64,000 bases of DNA from Paenibacillus anaericanus (GTDB taxonomy: Bacteria; Bacillota; Bacilli; Paenibacillales; Paenibacillaceae): positions 112,536 to 176,535 of the forward strand of contig NZ_RZNY01000002.1 in NCBI RefSeq assembly GCF_003994475.1, read 5' to 3'. Position 1 is the first letter of the stretch; each line of letters starts with the position of its first letter. The position numbers and the translations under genes are program-made. The notes beneath the pieces are model-generated. The model made no database searches. It saw only the letters and a program-made list of their open reading frames with translations, and was not told the DNA's origin. Of this stretch, positions 52,362-61,721 are shown piece after piece.

Positions 52362-53228
52362 TCACTTTGATCCACATACTAGATCAAGAATTTCCGTAAG
52401 ATCTTTACATATTACATCTGGTTTTACACCAGAGGAAGTCATAAAGTAATTAAGATTATCCTCCGTCGTCACACCAGTCAATGTCAGAATCGTACCACAA
52501 CCAGCATGGATACCCGCCGTAATGTCGGTCAGCATATTATCACCGATAACCGCAGCTTGATCATGGCGCAGTCCCAAACGATCAATCGCATGTTTCATTA
52601 GGATACCCGATGGTTTCCCAATTACGATCGGCTTAACACCGGTTGCTGCCACGATCGCAGCAGATATCGTCCCTGCTCCTGGCATTAATCCATCATGCGA
52701 AGGGAGTAGCAAATCTGGATTTGTTAGCACGTAGCGAGCACCACCGGTAATCCATCGTGTCGCCTGCGTTAATTTCTCGTATGTAAAAGTACGATCAATC
52801 CCTTGAATTACAAAATCTGGATTATCCAAATCAAGCTTCAAACCCGCTGCTTTCAACGCTTCAAGTAAACCATGCTCACCGATCGGTGCTACCTTACAAC
52901 CAGGCATCAATTCAGCAACATACTCCGCCGCCGCAACTGCGGATGTACACACGTCACGTTCATGCGCTGGAATACCCATATCCTCTAAATGTTTAGCAAC
53001 ATCCTCCTGCGTTCTGGACGAATTGTTAGTTACAAACAAGTATGGAATACCGCGGTCTTTCATCGTATTAATCAAAAGTTCTGCACCTGGTATTATACGG
53101 TTTCCATGGTATAAAGTTCCGTCCAGATCAATGAGGTAAGCTTCCCATGAACTCTTCAAATCGCTCTTCACCTCTTGAGGTATCTGTGTTTTAATTTCAT
53201 TGTACATACATACACAAAGTATGCGCAA
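52362..53228 (-). CDS. NagD-like HAD phosphatase (TIGR01457 type)
   Basis: A 288-residue HAD-superfamily hydrolase with a C2 cap. Motif I is LIDLDGTLYHGN, motif II is FVTNNSSR, motif III Lys is in VIGKPSG and motif IV is VIGDNMLTDITAG. These proteins dephosphorylate small metabolites such as nucleotides and sugar phosphates. The start is uncertain between TTG 53228 with GAGGA upstream and ATG 53207; the first about 28 residues are not part of the fold. Confidence 0.9.
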   Translation of the reverse strand: MRILCVCMYNEIKTQIPQEVKSDLKSSWEAYLIDLDGTLYHGNRIIPGAELLINTMKDRGIPYLFVTNNSSRTQEDVAKHLEDMGIPAHERDVCTSAVAAAEYVAELMPGCKVAPIGEHGLLEALKAAGLKLDLDNPDFVIQGIDRTFTYEKLTQATRWITGGARYVLTNPDLLLPSHDGLMPGAGTISAAIVAATGVKPIVIGKPSGILMKHAIDRLGLRHDQAAVIGDNMLTDITAGIHAGCGTILTLTGVTTEDNLNYFMTSSGVKPDVICKDLTEILDLVCGSK

Positions 53229-53379
53229 GTTTCTTCATTTCCTCATTCACAGCATAAATTTCTGTCTAAATAAGTGTTAATGAAGTTGACTAGCGTCGAA
53301 CGACATCGAAAGTATTGGATAAGGATGTCATTTCCTGCGCTTTCCCGGAAAATAATCAGCCCTTATCCGGTTAATTACC

Positions 53380-54303
53380 TTACCTATCTACTGGATATAA
53401 CACATGCTCAACCGCTAGTGTTGTGTCTTTAAAGATCGCTTCTGCCTCTTGCTGAATACGATCCATTTGCTCATTGTTCTTATATCGTGAGCTGAAGTGA
53501 GTGAGGAACAATTCCTTAACTCCTGCGTACTTGGCTGCTTCAGCGGCTTGCCTTGCAGTACTGTGATGGTAGGTATGAGCTATCCCAGCAAGTTCGTGTA
53601 GGAAGGTGGACTCATGAACCAACACATCCGCATCCTTCGCGAGCTCAAGTGCTGCTGGACAGGGTCTGGTATCTCCGAGAATGGTGACAATCCGACCCTT
53701 TTTGGACTTACCTAATACCTCAGCTGCGTGCACGGTCTTATCATTTGGTGCCTGAACGCTTTCGCCTCGTTTTAGCTTCCCATAAAGTGGACCTGGTGAA
53801 ATACCATATTTCTTGAGTAAGGCTGTATCCAATTTCCCCGGTTGATCCTTCTCGATGATACGATATCCATAGCTTGGTATTCTATGATCCAGTAAAGCCG
53901 CCTCTACGCGAAAAGATTCATCTTCAAACACGGTACCTCCATCATGCTCTACAATGTCCATTTTATAGTTAATCCGTGATTCACTTAGTTCTAGAACTGT
54001 AGTGATATAACGTTTCAATCCTTGTGGACCGTATATAGTAAGTGGTGTATCCCCTCCTTGGTAAGCTCGGCTAGAAATCAGACCGGGCAGGCCAAAGAGA
54101 TGGTCACCATGCAAATGTGTTATAAAAACATTCTCAAGCTTGCTGAGTTTAAGCGGTGAGCGTAGAATCTGATGTTGCGTCCCCTCTCCACAATCAAACA
54201 ACCAAAAGGATCTTCTCTCATCAAGTAAACGTAGTGCGAGCGAGGTGACATTACGCTCTAGCGACGGTACTCCTGCATTGGTTCCCATGAAATATAAATC
54301 CAT
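53380..54303 (-). CDS. rnz: Ribonuclease Z
   Basis: A 307-residue metallo-beta-lactamase-fold nuclease that matures the 3' ends of tRNA precursors. The zinc motif is ITHLHGDHLFGLPGL, with LFDCGEGTQHQ before it, ILGDTRPC for the bridging Asp, and the C-terminal LTHFSSRY. Length is normal for the short RNase Z form. GAGGATGAG-type sequence precedes the ATG. Confidence 0.95.
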   Translation of the reverse strand: MDLYFMGTNAGVPSLERNVTSLALRLLDERRSFWLFDCGEGTQHQILRSPLKLSKLENVFITHLHGDHLFGLPGLISSRAYQGGDTPLTIYGPQGLKRYITTVLELSESRINYKMDIVEHDGGTVFEDESFRVEAALLDHRIPSYGYRIIEKDQPGKLDTALLKKYGISPGPLYGKLKRGESVQAPNDKTVHAAEVLGKSKKGRIVTILGDTRPCPAALELAKDADVLVHESTFLHELAGIAHTYHHSTARQAAEAAKYAGVKELFLTHFSSRYKNNEQMDRIQQEAEAIFKDTTLAVEHVLYPVDR

Positions 54304-54398
54304 TTCTCATCCTCCTTCCTGCATTCGCTTTATCCTCACATAATACAATCTTCATTATGAAAGTTCAAAACTCCATCTTTTAACCATATATGATTACC

Positions 54399-54426
54399 AA
54401 AACCCTCCGAAAACTCGGAGGGTTTT
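54399..54426 (-). terminator. Terminator of metH
   Basis: Perfect 12-bp arms AAAACCCTCCGA and TCGGAGGGTTTT with a four-base loop, 68 bases after the metH stop on the minus strand. Confidence 0.88.
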
Positions 54427-54493
54427 GCTTAGCCCTGTGATGGATCAGTAACCTCACTTGTAGCTACGAAATATTCACAACACCTCTTCAATA

Positions 54494-57400
54494 CTAAGCT
54501 TTATCAACATTGAAATATTGAGCCTGAGGGTGAGCAAATACCATAGCTGACACGGAGGCTTCAGGCTCCATCATGAACCCTTCGGTCAACTGAATCCCAA
54601 TCTCTTCTGGTTTCATTAATTCGAATAACGGCGCCTGGTATTCTAGATCAGGACAAGCTGGATATCCATAGGATACCCGTATCCCTTGATAACGTGCTCC
54701 ATGACGCTGTTTCATCGTCATTTCCTGCGGATCAGGGAATCCCCAAGTATCACGCATCATATGATGTACTCGTTCCGCTGTAGCTTCCGCTAATTCAAGA
54801 GCAACAGATTGGAGTGCATGGGAATACAGGTAATCTCCTCTTACTTTTGCCTGTTCTGATAACTCACGTATACCTTGACCCGCCGTTACAATTAAGAAGC
54901 CAACGTAATCCATGACCCCACTATCTACAGATTTCAAGAAGTCGGACAAACATAGATGCGGTTCAACCCGTTGTCTAGGGAAGTTAAACGTCTTAAGTAC
55001 TTTAGAGTGATCAAGCGGATCGTAAATAAGAATATCGTTGCCAGACGACTGTGCTGGGAAGAATCTGTACATGATCTGCGTTTGGATAATACCATCCGTT
55101 ACGGCTTCTAGCAAAATTTGATCGACAGTTTCTTTCAATTGGACTGCCTTGGGATCACCTGCTGCAAGCAACTGCTCGACAGATCCACGAAGTCCCAAAT
55201 GGTGTCCTAACAACATCTGCCAATTGATGTACGGAATGATATGACCAATCGGATAGTTACGAAGCACATGCCGTTCCAAATCCGGCGGAGTGTAGACCGG
55301 CGCATCCGTCGATATCTTGGAAGACACAGCCCGCGTTAATTCTGGTAGCGGCTCAGCAACAGCAACTTGTACATCAGCTTCTTTTTCTGCTTCCATTTCT
55401 AGACGCATTTGCTCTCGACTGCTAGGATCCATCAGCTTGTTCGCCAAATCGAGTCCATCCATCGCATCCTTCGCATATACGACCATTCCGTTATACTCTG
55501 GACGAATTCGTGTCTTCGTGAACTTCCGCGTCAATGCCGCACCACCGACCATAATCGGTACATCAATTCCGGCATTACGTAAATCCTGAGCGGTTGATAC
55601 CATTTGTTGCGCTGATTTCACCAAGAGGCCAGACAAACCGATCGCATCCGCTTTCTCCTCACGATAAGCTTCAATAATGCGCTCCGGTGGTACTTTTATA
55701 CCCAAATTCACGATTTGGTAACCGTTATTGGACAGAATGATCTCTACGAGGTTCTTTCCGATGTCATGAACATCACCTTTAACGGTAGCAAGTAGAATTT
55801 TCCCCTTTACAGAAGACTCGTTCTTCTCCATAAAAGGCTCCAAATAGGAAACGGATGCTTTCATCACTTCCGCGCTCTGTAGCACTTCTGCCACAATCAA
55901 CTCATTCTTATTAAATAAGCGACCTACTTCAGACATCCCCGCCATCAGCGGGCCGTTAATGACCTCTAACGCACTGTACTTCTGCAATGCTTCATCCAAA
56001 TCCGGAATAAGTCCCTCTTTGGTTCCTTCCACTACATAAGATCCAAGCCGCTCTTCGAGCGACATATTAACGACTTTCTCCTTTTTCTCCACTTTCTTAT
56101 TACGGAAAGCTGCTACAAAAGCAGCAAGTGTGTCGTCATTCGTGTTATAAATTAGTTCCTCAGCGAGGCGGCGATCTTGTTCAGAAATAGACGCATACCG
56201 CTCCACCTTTTCTGTGTTGACGATAGCATAATCTAGACCTGCTTTTGTACATTCATACAAAAAGACAGAGTTAAGCACTTCACGACCCGCCTCCGGAAGT
56301 CCAAAGGATACATTACTAATCCCGAGCACCGTGTGACAAGCAGGTAGCGCCTCTTTGATCATGCGAATTCCTTCAATCGTCTCTTTGGCAGATCCGATAT
56401 ATTGCTCATCCCCAGTACCAACTGGGAATACAAGCGGGTCAAATATAATATCTTCCGCGTTCAAACCATACTTGTTCACCAGTAAATCGTGAGAACGTTT
56501 GGCAACGGCCAACTTATCTTCACGAGTGATGGCTTGTCCGCTTTCATCGATAGTACCCACGACGATAGCAGCACCATACTTATGGATTAGTGGTGTCACG
56601 ACCTCAAACTTATCTTCCCCATCCTCAAGGTTAATAGAGTTAATAATCGTTTTACCCTGGCAATATTTCAATGCAAGATCCAGTACTTTGGGATCGGTAG
56701 TATCGATCATGAGCGGAACTTTTACTTTTTTAACAACCAGCTCCAAGAAAGCTACAATATCCTCTGTTTCATCTCGATCTGGATCTTGTACGCAGACATC
56801 GATAACTTGTGCACCACTCTTGACTTGAGCGCGGGCAATTTCCGATGCCTCCTCATACTTACCTTCAACAATGAGTCGTTTGAATTTACGAGAACCAAGA
56901 ACATTTGTTCGCTCCCCAATCATATAGGGACGATTGTCATGTTCAACATAGATCGGCTCAATTCCGGATAAAGCAGGAGGATGATGCCCATCAATCGGTC
57001 TTGGTTTATATTCACTCATCACCTTAGCTAATGCTGCAATGTGGTCAGGCGTTGTTCCACAGCATCCTCCCGCTATATTTAGCCAACCTTGCTCGGCAAA
57101 TGCGGAGAGCTTAAGCGCTAATGAATCCGGGGATTCATGATAATGTCCGTTCTCATCCGGTAATCCTGCATTAGGATAACAACTTACACCGGTCTTCGCC
57201 ATTTCAGACAAAGTTCGAATATGATCTCTCATAAACTCAGGTCCAGTTGCACAGTTGAGCCCAAATGATACAGGCTTTAGGTGTTCAAGCGAGATATAGA
57301 AGGCTTCTATATTCTGACCTGCTAACGTTGTTCCCATCGGTTCGATCGTCCCTGAGATCATTAGCGGCAGTTTCTTACCTGTTATTTCAAAAGCACGTGC

Positions 57401-57931
57401 GATTCCGATACTTCCCGCTTTAACATTTAGCGTATCTTGCGAAGTTTCCAACATCAACACGTCTACACCAGCTTCAATCAACGCGATAACTTGTTCCTCA
57501 TAACTAGCGACTAGTTCATCAAACGTAACCCCACCAGTAACAGACAAAGTTTTCGTCGTCGGACCGAGTGCCCCAACTACGTATCTAGGGTGTTCTGGAG
57601 TGCTATATTTTTCTACAGCGGCAATAGCAAGTTTAGCAGCAGCAAGATTGATTTCACGCGCCTTGTCTTGAATATCATACTCTGCAAGGACAACCGAAGC
57701 TGCTCCAAACGTATTTGTTTCAATTAAATCGGCTCCAGCCTCCAGGTACTTCTCATGTATCTCCTGGATGACATCAGGACGGGTAAGTACCAACATTTCA
57801 TTACAACCGTCCAACTCTTCACCGCCGAAATCAGCAGGAGATAAATCTACTTGTTGGATCATGGTTCCCATTGCACCATCAAGGATCAATATTCGTTCTT
57901 TCATTCTAGATTCCAAGCTTGGTTTACTCAT
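54494..57931 (-). CDS. metH: Cobalamin-dependent methionine synthase
   Basis: A 1145-residue four-module enzyme that methylates homocysteine using methyl-cobalamin and methyltetrahydrofolate. In order: homocysteine domain with LDGAMGTMIQQ and zinc ligands NIAGGCCGTTPDH; pterin-binding domain starting MIGERTNVLGSRKFK; B12-binding domain with the lower-ligand His in KGDVHDIGKN; and the SAM-dependent reactivation domain with YPACPDLEYQ near the end. GGGAGGGG precedes the ATG. No SAM or cobalamin riboswitch was recognised upstream. It is divergent from acireductone dioxygenase. Confidence 0.97.
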   Translation of the reverse strand: MSKPSLESRMKERILILDGAMGTMIQQVDLSPADFGGEELDGCNEMLVLTRPDVIQEIHEKYLEAGADLIETNTFGAASVVLAEYDIQDKAREINLAAAKLAIAAVEKYSTPEHPRYVVGALGPTTKTLSVTGGVTFDELVASYEEQVIALIEAGVDVLMLETSQDTLNVKAGSIGIARAFEITGKKLPLMISGTIEPMGTTLAGQNIEAFYISLEHLKPVSFGLNCATGPEFMRDHIRTLSEMAKTGVSCYPNAGLPDENGHYHESPDSLALKLSAFAEQGWLNIAGGCCGTTPDHIAALAKVMSEYKPRPIDGHHPPALSGIEPIYVEHDNRPYMIGERTNVLGSRKFKRLIVEGKYEEASEIARAQVKSGAQVIDVCVQDPDRDETEDIVAFLELVVKKVKVPLMIDTTDPKVLDLALKYCQGKTIINSINLEDGEDKFEVVTPLIHKYGAAIVVGTIDESGQAITREDKLAVAKRSHDLLVNKYGLNAEDIIFDPLVFPVGTGDEQYIGSAKETIEGIRMIKEALPACHTVLGISNVSFGLPEAGREVLNSVFLYECTKAGLDYAIVNTEKVERYASISEQDRRLAEELIYNTNDDTLAAFVAAFRNKKVEKKEKVVNMSLEERLGSYVVEGTKEGLIPDLDEALQKYSALEVINGPLMAGMSEVGRLFNKNELIVAEVLQSAEVMKASVSYLEPFMEKNESSVKGKILLATVKGDVHDIGKNLVEIILSNNGYQIVNLGIKVPPERIIEAYREEKADAIGLSGLLVKSAQQMVSTAQDLRNAGIDVPIMVGGAALTRKFTKTRIRPEYNGMVVYAKDAMDGLDLANKLMDPSSREQMRLEMEAEKEADVQVAVAEPLPELTRAVSSKISTDAPVYTPPDLERHVLRNYPIGHIIPYINWQMLLGHHLGLRGSVEQLLAAGDPKAVQLKETVDQILLEAVTDGIIQTQIMYRFFPAQSSGNDILIYDPLDHSKVLKTFNFPRQRVEPHLCLSDFLKSVDSGVMDYVGFLIVTAGQGIRELSEQAKVRGDYLYSHALQSVALELAEATAERVHHMMRDTWGFPDPQEMTMKQRHGARYQGIRVSYGYPACPDLEYQAPLFELMKPEEIGIQLTEGFMMEPEASVSAMVFAHPQAQYFNVDKA

Positions 57932-58123
57932 GATCTATCCCCTCCCGTAAAACATTAACTTTTAGTTTATCAGAATGTTGCGTTTTAGAAAAGGGATAAT
58001 AACAATTCATTTCCTTTCCAATCCCTCTCCACGCTTGGATCAGCCCCTTTAAATTAGATGTCGACAACCAAGGTACCTATCAGATATAATGCAATCAAAC
58101 CTTTTCGAAAGCGGGGTAATCCC

Positions 58124-58666
58124 ATGGCTCAAATAAGAATAAGAAATACGAACGAAATCATCGCAGGAGAAGAGAAAGTTCGTGAATTCCTGAATCAATA
58201 TGAAGTTATTTATGAACATTGGGATACGAATAAACTGCCTCAAGAGTTAGCAGATAATTTCTCGCTTTCCGATGATCAAAAGTCCGCCATTCTAAATATC
58301 TTTCAATCCGAGATTCAAGAACTCGCCTCACGCCGTGGTTACCGTACCTGGGATGTGATTACTTTATCCGAAGCCACTCCAAACATTGAAGAGCTATTGG
58401 CGAAATTCGAACAGATTCATACGCATACAGAAGATGAAATTCGTGTAATCGTGGCAGGTGCAGGTACATTTATTATCAAAGGTACTCCGGACACGGGATA
58501 CTTTGATGTAAACCTGGAGCCAGGTGACCTAATATCCGTACCGGAAAATACACCCCATTTCTTTACGCTAACTGATGAACGTAAAGTCATAGCTGTTCGC
58601 CTCTTCGTAGAGGAGAACGGATGGATTGCGCATCCATATGAGGATCATAGTTTCCAAAAATCATAA
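58124..58666 (+). CDS. mtnD: Acireductone dioxygenase
   Basis: A 180-residue cupin of the methionine salvage pathway, which oxidises acireductone to the 2-keto-4-methylthiobutyrate precursor of methionine. The metal ligands are in HTHTEDEIRVIV (H-x-H-x4-E) and ENTPHFF (His). The ATG at 58124 is preceded by AGCGGGG. An in-frame start at 58058 is rejected because the extra segment is not part of the cupin. No other mtn gene is nearby. The enzyme lies head-to-head with metH, so both serve methionine supply. Confidence 0.93.
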   Translation: MAQIRIRNTNEIIAGEEKVREFLNQYEVIYEHWDTNKLPQELADNFSLSDDQKSAILNIFQSEIQELASRRGYRTWDVITLSEATPNIEELLAKFEQIHTHTEDEIRVIVAGAGTFIIKGTPDTGYFDVNLEPGDLISVPENTPHFFTLTDERKVIAVRLFVEENGWIAHPYEDHSFQKS

Positions 58667-58700
58667 TTTATCATTCGCAATTCAAAATCGATTTATAACA

Positions 58701-58744
58701 AAAGAGCTGCTCCCCTTCCACTTTGCGGATGGGAGCAGCTCTTT
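58701..58744. terminator. Bidirectional terminator between mtnD and the YtkA-like gene
   Basis: AAAGAGCTGCTCCC and GGGAGCAGCTCTTT are perfect arms around a 16-base loop between converging genes, with A-rich and T-rich flanks on both sides. Confidence 0.9.
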
Positions 58745-58771
58745 ATGTTAAGTTGAGTTGAACCTTAGTTT

Positions 58772-59188
58772 CTATTTCACCGTAAATTCTGTCATAGGCA
58801 TGGAATGCTGATCTCGTGCGGTCACATGAGAAATCACATGATAGGTTCCAGACTCAAGGAATGTTTCCCCTAGTTTATAAAGGCCCTGCCCCTCACTCGT
58901 TACAGTAACCTTCTTGTGCTTGGCGTCATCGTCGCCTTCCTTCCAATACTCAAATATGACCTCTTTAGCATCATCCACATTTTTACCATCATAAGTTACC
59001 TTAGCTTCAAATGTAACGGGATCACCCTTGCTTATATCACTCGGACTAACAAGAAGCTCTACTAGAATGGGTTGTAGATCATTCACCTCTTCATGCATAC
59101 TGTGATTCTGAGCATCTTTTTTACTACAACCAACTACAAGAATCAGAGTAATAGCTAATGAAAGTATGGACCAACCTTTTCTATTCAC
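58772..59188 (-). CDS. YtkA-like lipoprotein
   Basis: A 138-residue probable lipoprotein with signal peptide and lipobox ILVVGC, then a single immunoglobulin-like YtkA/FixH-type domain (LLVSPSDISKGDPVTFEAKV ... GLYKLGETFLESGTYHV). His and Met residues (NHSMHEE, DQHSMPM) might bind metal. The GTG at 59188 follows AAGGGGG; the frame open further upstream overlaps that site. Function is unknown, but the exposed beta domain suggests an envelope protein. Confidence 0.82.
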   Translation of the reverse strand: MNRKGWSILSLAITLILVVGCSKKDAQNHSMHEEVNDLQPILVELLVSPSDISKGDPVTFEAKVTYDGKNVDDAKEVIFEYWKEGDDDAKHKKVTVTSEGQGLYKLGETFLESGTYHVISHVTARDQHSMPMTEFTVK

Positions 59189-59242
59189 GTGACTTCCCCC
59201 TTCCCAACAACATTTATGATCAATCAATTTACTTATTAAGAA

Positions 59243-60040
59243 TTAGGCCTTCGAAGCAATAATGTCGTGAAGCTCCGACAAATGCGTAATTTCGTAATCC
59301 GGAATGATTCCTTCACTCCGCGGTCTGTCTTCCCGGTTAATCCAAACGGCAGTCATTCCTACACTAAGTGAACCCTTAATATCCGTTGTTAATTTATCCC
59401 CAACCATCATTCCTTCTTCAGGTTTAACCCCAAGCAGATCTAGTGCGTGATGGAATATCGATGAATCAGGTTTTCCTTTGCCATATGTACCGGAAATAAT
59501 AATCTCATCAAAATAAGGAGCTAATTCCGGTACTCCGTCAATCTTCTCCTGCTGTAGTGCAGGACAACCATTTGTGAGCAACAACAGTTTAAAATTTCTT
59601 TCTTTTAACTCATTAAGTATTTTGAAAGTCTCCTCATAAACATGCGGACGTGAACGTCTCTCTTGTGCAAATTGCTCCGCAAGACTTGTCGCAAACACTT
59701 CATCATCAACACCAACTGCAAGCAGTCCACGTCGCCACGATTCTGTGCGGTATGCAGGTGCTAATTGCTCCAATTTACGAAATTCGGGTTGCTCCCCCGC
59801 CGTGAAGTTAGCCCAAAGTCCCTCAAAAGGGTTGATCCCAATCATTTTCGTAAAAGAAATGGTATCGTAGGATTCATAAAGCGTTCTCGCTTCATTCCGT
59901 ACTGCTTCTTGCAGTTCGACCGGATCAACACCTTTAACTTCCTGTGCCTTATTACAGGTTGCTTCAAAAGCTTCACTTACACTTCGTCCATCCCAGAGCA
60001 ACGTATCATCCAGATCAAAACATACCGCTTTAATTGTCAT
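59243..60040 (-). CDS. HAD-family hydrolase
   Basis: A 265-residue HAD phosphatase with an alpha-helical cap of C1 type. Motif I is CFDLDDTLLWDG, motif II is LLLTNGCP, motif III Lys in GKGKPDSSIF, and motif IV VGDKLTTDIKGS. The order resembles YjjG/PynA-type and HAD-IA family phosphatases such as N-acylneuraminate-9-phosphatase-like proteins. The ATG at 60040 follows GAGAGGA. The substrate is unknown. Confidence 0.9.
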   Translation of the reverse strand: MTIKAVCFDLDDTLLWDGRSVSEAFEATCNKAQEVKGVDPVELQEAVRNEARTLYESYDTISFTKMIGINPFEGLWANFTAGEQPEFRKLEQLAPAYRTESWRRGLLAVGVDDEVFATSLAEQFAQERRSRPHVYEETFKILNELKERNFKLLLLTNGCPALQQEKIDGVPELAPYFDEIIISGTYGKGKPDSSIFHHALDLLGVKPEEGMMVGDKLTTDIKGSLSVGMTAVWINREDRPRSEGIIPDYEITHLSELHDIIASKA

Positions 60041-60097
60041 CGTAGCCGTCCTCTCTCCTTTAGACTCATTGGTCCGCATTGGGAACTTTAAGGCTCC

Positions 60098-60634
60098 CTA
60101 TTTCTTTTCTATTGTAATGTGATGCGTATTACCATATTGTTCAAGCTTAGGCGCCATAGCTTCCGTGTCAAAACGGTTCCGCATCCGATAGAATACCCAT
60201 TTTGATTGTCTACCTTTAGGTTCAATTACAATCTTGCCACGGCTTAGAATGATTTTGTTGATATTACTTGCATCGAGATACTTGTCACGGTTAAAAGTTG
60301 ACGTGTATATCTTGCTCTTGTCGATACGTAGATAAGGCTTTCTTAAGAAGATTATTACGGCAAGCAGCAAATACAACCCGATTGTTAACCAAAAAAGTGT
60401 TGAGTTTTCTTCTGCAGCTGGACTTAGTAAACCCACAGATCCATACATTATCGCCAAAATGCTAAGTAGCACAGGCAAGATGATCTTACGTCCTTTAAAA
60501 ATATCACCTTCACCTTTTGGTCCTATCGTATACTTTGAATTGGAGTTTCCTACGGGTCCTTTCATAATTGGACTTTTACCCTGTTTCTTCAGCTTAACCA
60601 TGTTACGCTCTACTTTTCTGTCAAATGAACCCAT
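60098..60634 (-). CDS. Membrane protein with C-terminal PH-like domain, unknown
   Basis: A 178-residue protein with a basic N-terminal segment, two membrane helices (about 51-70 and 80-98) and a cytoplasmic C-terminal beta-rich region (YLRIDKSKIYTSTFN ... KIVIEPKGRQSKWVFYRM) that resembles the bacterial PH domains of small membrane proteins. The ATG at 60634 follows AGGAGG with seven bases between. Function unknown. Confidence 0.78.
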   Translation of the reverse strand: MGSFDRKVERNMVKLKKQGKSPIMKGPVGNSNSKYTIGPKGEGDIFKGRKIILPVLLSILAIMYGSVGLLSPAAEENSTLFWLTIGLYLLLAVIIFLRKPYLRIDKSKIYTSTFNRDKYLDASNINKIILSRGKIVIEPKGRQSKWVFYRMRNRFDTEAMAPKLEQYGNTHHITIEKK

Positions 60635-60649
60635 TCATGTTCCTCCTAA

Positions 60650-60866
60650 AAGTTTTGTTAGCATTACTTCAGTGATTATAGTTCGTACAAAACTTGCTTC
60701 GTAAGCATTAACCTAAGTTTTGTTAGCATTACTTCAGTGATTATAGTTCGTACAAAACTTGCTTCGTAAGCATTAACCTAAGTTTTGTTAGCATTACTTC
60801 AGTGATTATAGTTCGTACAAAACTTGCTTCGTAAGCATTAACCTAAGTTTTGTTAGCATTACTTCA
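60650..60866. repeat. 65-bp tandem repeat, about 3.3 copies
   Basis: An identical 65-base unit starts at 60661, 60726 and 60791 (GCATTACTTCAGTGATTATA), with a partial fourth copy at 60856. Each unit contains an inverted pair AAGTTTTG/CAAAACTT and an imperfect pair AAGCATTA/TAGCATTA. The array lies just upstream of the 60098-60634 gene on the minus strand, so it may affect its expression, and downstream of the DUF896 gene. Confidence 0.93.
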
Positions 60867-60887
60867 CTAATTACTTGCAAAAGTAAA

Positions 60888-60908
60888 ACCGGTCCTTTCG
60901 ACCGGTCT
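60888..60908 (-). terminator. Terminator of the DUF896 gene
   Basis: ACCGGTC and GACCGGT pair around a five-base loop and are followed on the minus strand by TTTAC TTTTG. The hairpin starts three bases past the DUF896 stop, so it is very compact. Confidence 0.82.
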
Positions 60909-61082
60909 TTATTTATCCACCACTTCGATAGTATCGAGTTGTTGGCGAAAATTTCTTCTAATGTTCTTCAGATACTCTTCTCGAAGCTGCGCTCTCTCCG
61001 TCTGCTCTTCTTCCGTTAGCCCTGTTTCCTTATTCTTGTGGGCTAATTCGTTAATTCGCTTAACCAATGCATCTATGTCCAT
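60909..61082 (-). CDS. DUF896 (YnzC/UPF0291) small protein
   Basis: A 57-residue protein beginning MDIDALVKRINELAHKN and containing LTEEEQTERAQLREEYL and IRRNFRQQLD, the hallmark sequence of the DUF896/UPF0291 family of small helical-hairpin proteins. GGGAGGGA precedes the ATG at 61082. In B. subtilis such genes (ynzC) lie beside lexA-yneA, as here. YnzC is linked to the SOS-regulated yneA-yneB-ynzC operon. The function remains unknown. Confidence 0.92.
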   Translation of the reverse strand: MDIDALVKRINELAHKNKETGLTEEEQTERAQLREEYLKNIRRNFRQQLDTIEVVDK

Positions 61083-61106
61083 AAGTCCCTCCCGCTGTCA
61101 TTTACT

Positions 61107-61295
61107 ATGCATTTCATGGCAACAGAGCAAGCATTAACTGTATTGCAACTGCGTTCATGTAAGGCATTCATTTCTTACTTTGACATGAGTAAAAGAGCTT
61201 GTCAAGGCGATCCCGCAACAGTGCGGATATCCACATTAAACCAAGCTCAGCATTTATTATATGAAGGAATAGAAATTCCATTAGTTAATCCTTAA
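61107..61295 (+). CDS. Possible small ORF, doubtful
   Basis: A 62-codon frame (start at 61107 or an in-frame ATG at 61116) with a plausible helical composition but no ribosome site before either ATG. It lies alone on the plus strand between two minus-strand SOS-related genes. I do not recognise it. It is listed because nothing else explains this 235-base interval. Confidence 0.25.
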   Translation: MHFMATEQALTVLQLRSCKAFISYFDMSKRACQGDPATVRISTLNQAQHLLYEGIEIPLVNP

Positions 61296-61319
61296 TTCAG
61301 TCATCTATAGACTTAATTA

Positions 61320-61682
61320 TTATTTCGGCGGAAGAATAAGAACATCTCCAGATTGTATCGAACTCACTGTCAATCCATTGTAATCTTTAATATGTTCAAC
61401 ATAGTCACGTGTATCCTTACCCTTCGGTTTATGAGCTACTGCGATTTCCCATAGTGTATCACCTGATTTCACAACAACCGTCTCTAGGTCCGCGAAAGAA
61501 TTACCTTCATTAGAAGAAGCAAATGCGGAGACCATTCCAGTACAAGTTATAGTCAATAAAATAATTACTGTCATAATTCTGGTTAATCCCTTGCGTATAC
61601 TTATCGCTTGCAATCCTCTGAACTTGGAACCACCCAAAGAAGGTTTATTATGAATACTCTGATATGTACTGTACTTTAACAT
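61320..61682 (-). CDS. yneA: YneA-like SOS cell-division suppressor with LysM domain
   Basis: A 120-residue protein with one N-terminal membrane helix (about 36-54) and a LysM domain (VVKSGDTLWEIAVAHKP ... IQSGDVLILPPK). It is divergent from lexA and has an SOS box in its promoter, the same arrangement as B. subtilis YneA, which delays cell division during DNA damage. GGAG precedes the ATG at 61682. The first about 30 residues are longer than in B. subtilis. Assignment rests on synteny, topology and regulation. Confidence 0.85.
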   Translation of the reverse strand: MLKYSTYQSIHNKPSLGGSKFRGLQAISIRKGLTRIMTVIILLTITCTGMVSAFASSNEGNSFADLETVVVKSGDTLWEIAVAHKPKGKDTRDYVEHIKDYNGLTVSSIQSGDVLILPPK

Positions 61683-61721
61683 TTCCCATCACTCCAAACA
61701 TGCGTTCTTATTTATGAATTA

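Noticed and set aside
57932..58060. SAM or cobalamin riboswitch before metH
   Set aside because: No B12-box or S-box core was found in the short upstream sequence.
60650..60866. CRISPR-like appearance of repeated units
   Set aside because: The units follow each other without unique spacers and no cas genes are near; it is a simple tandem repeat.
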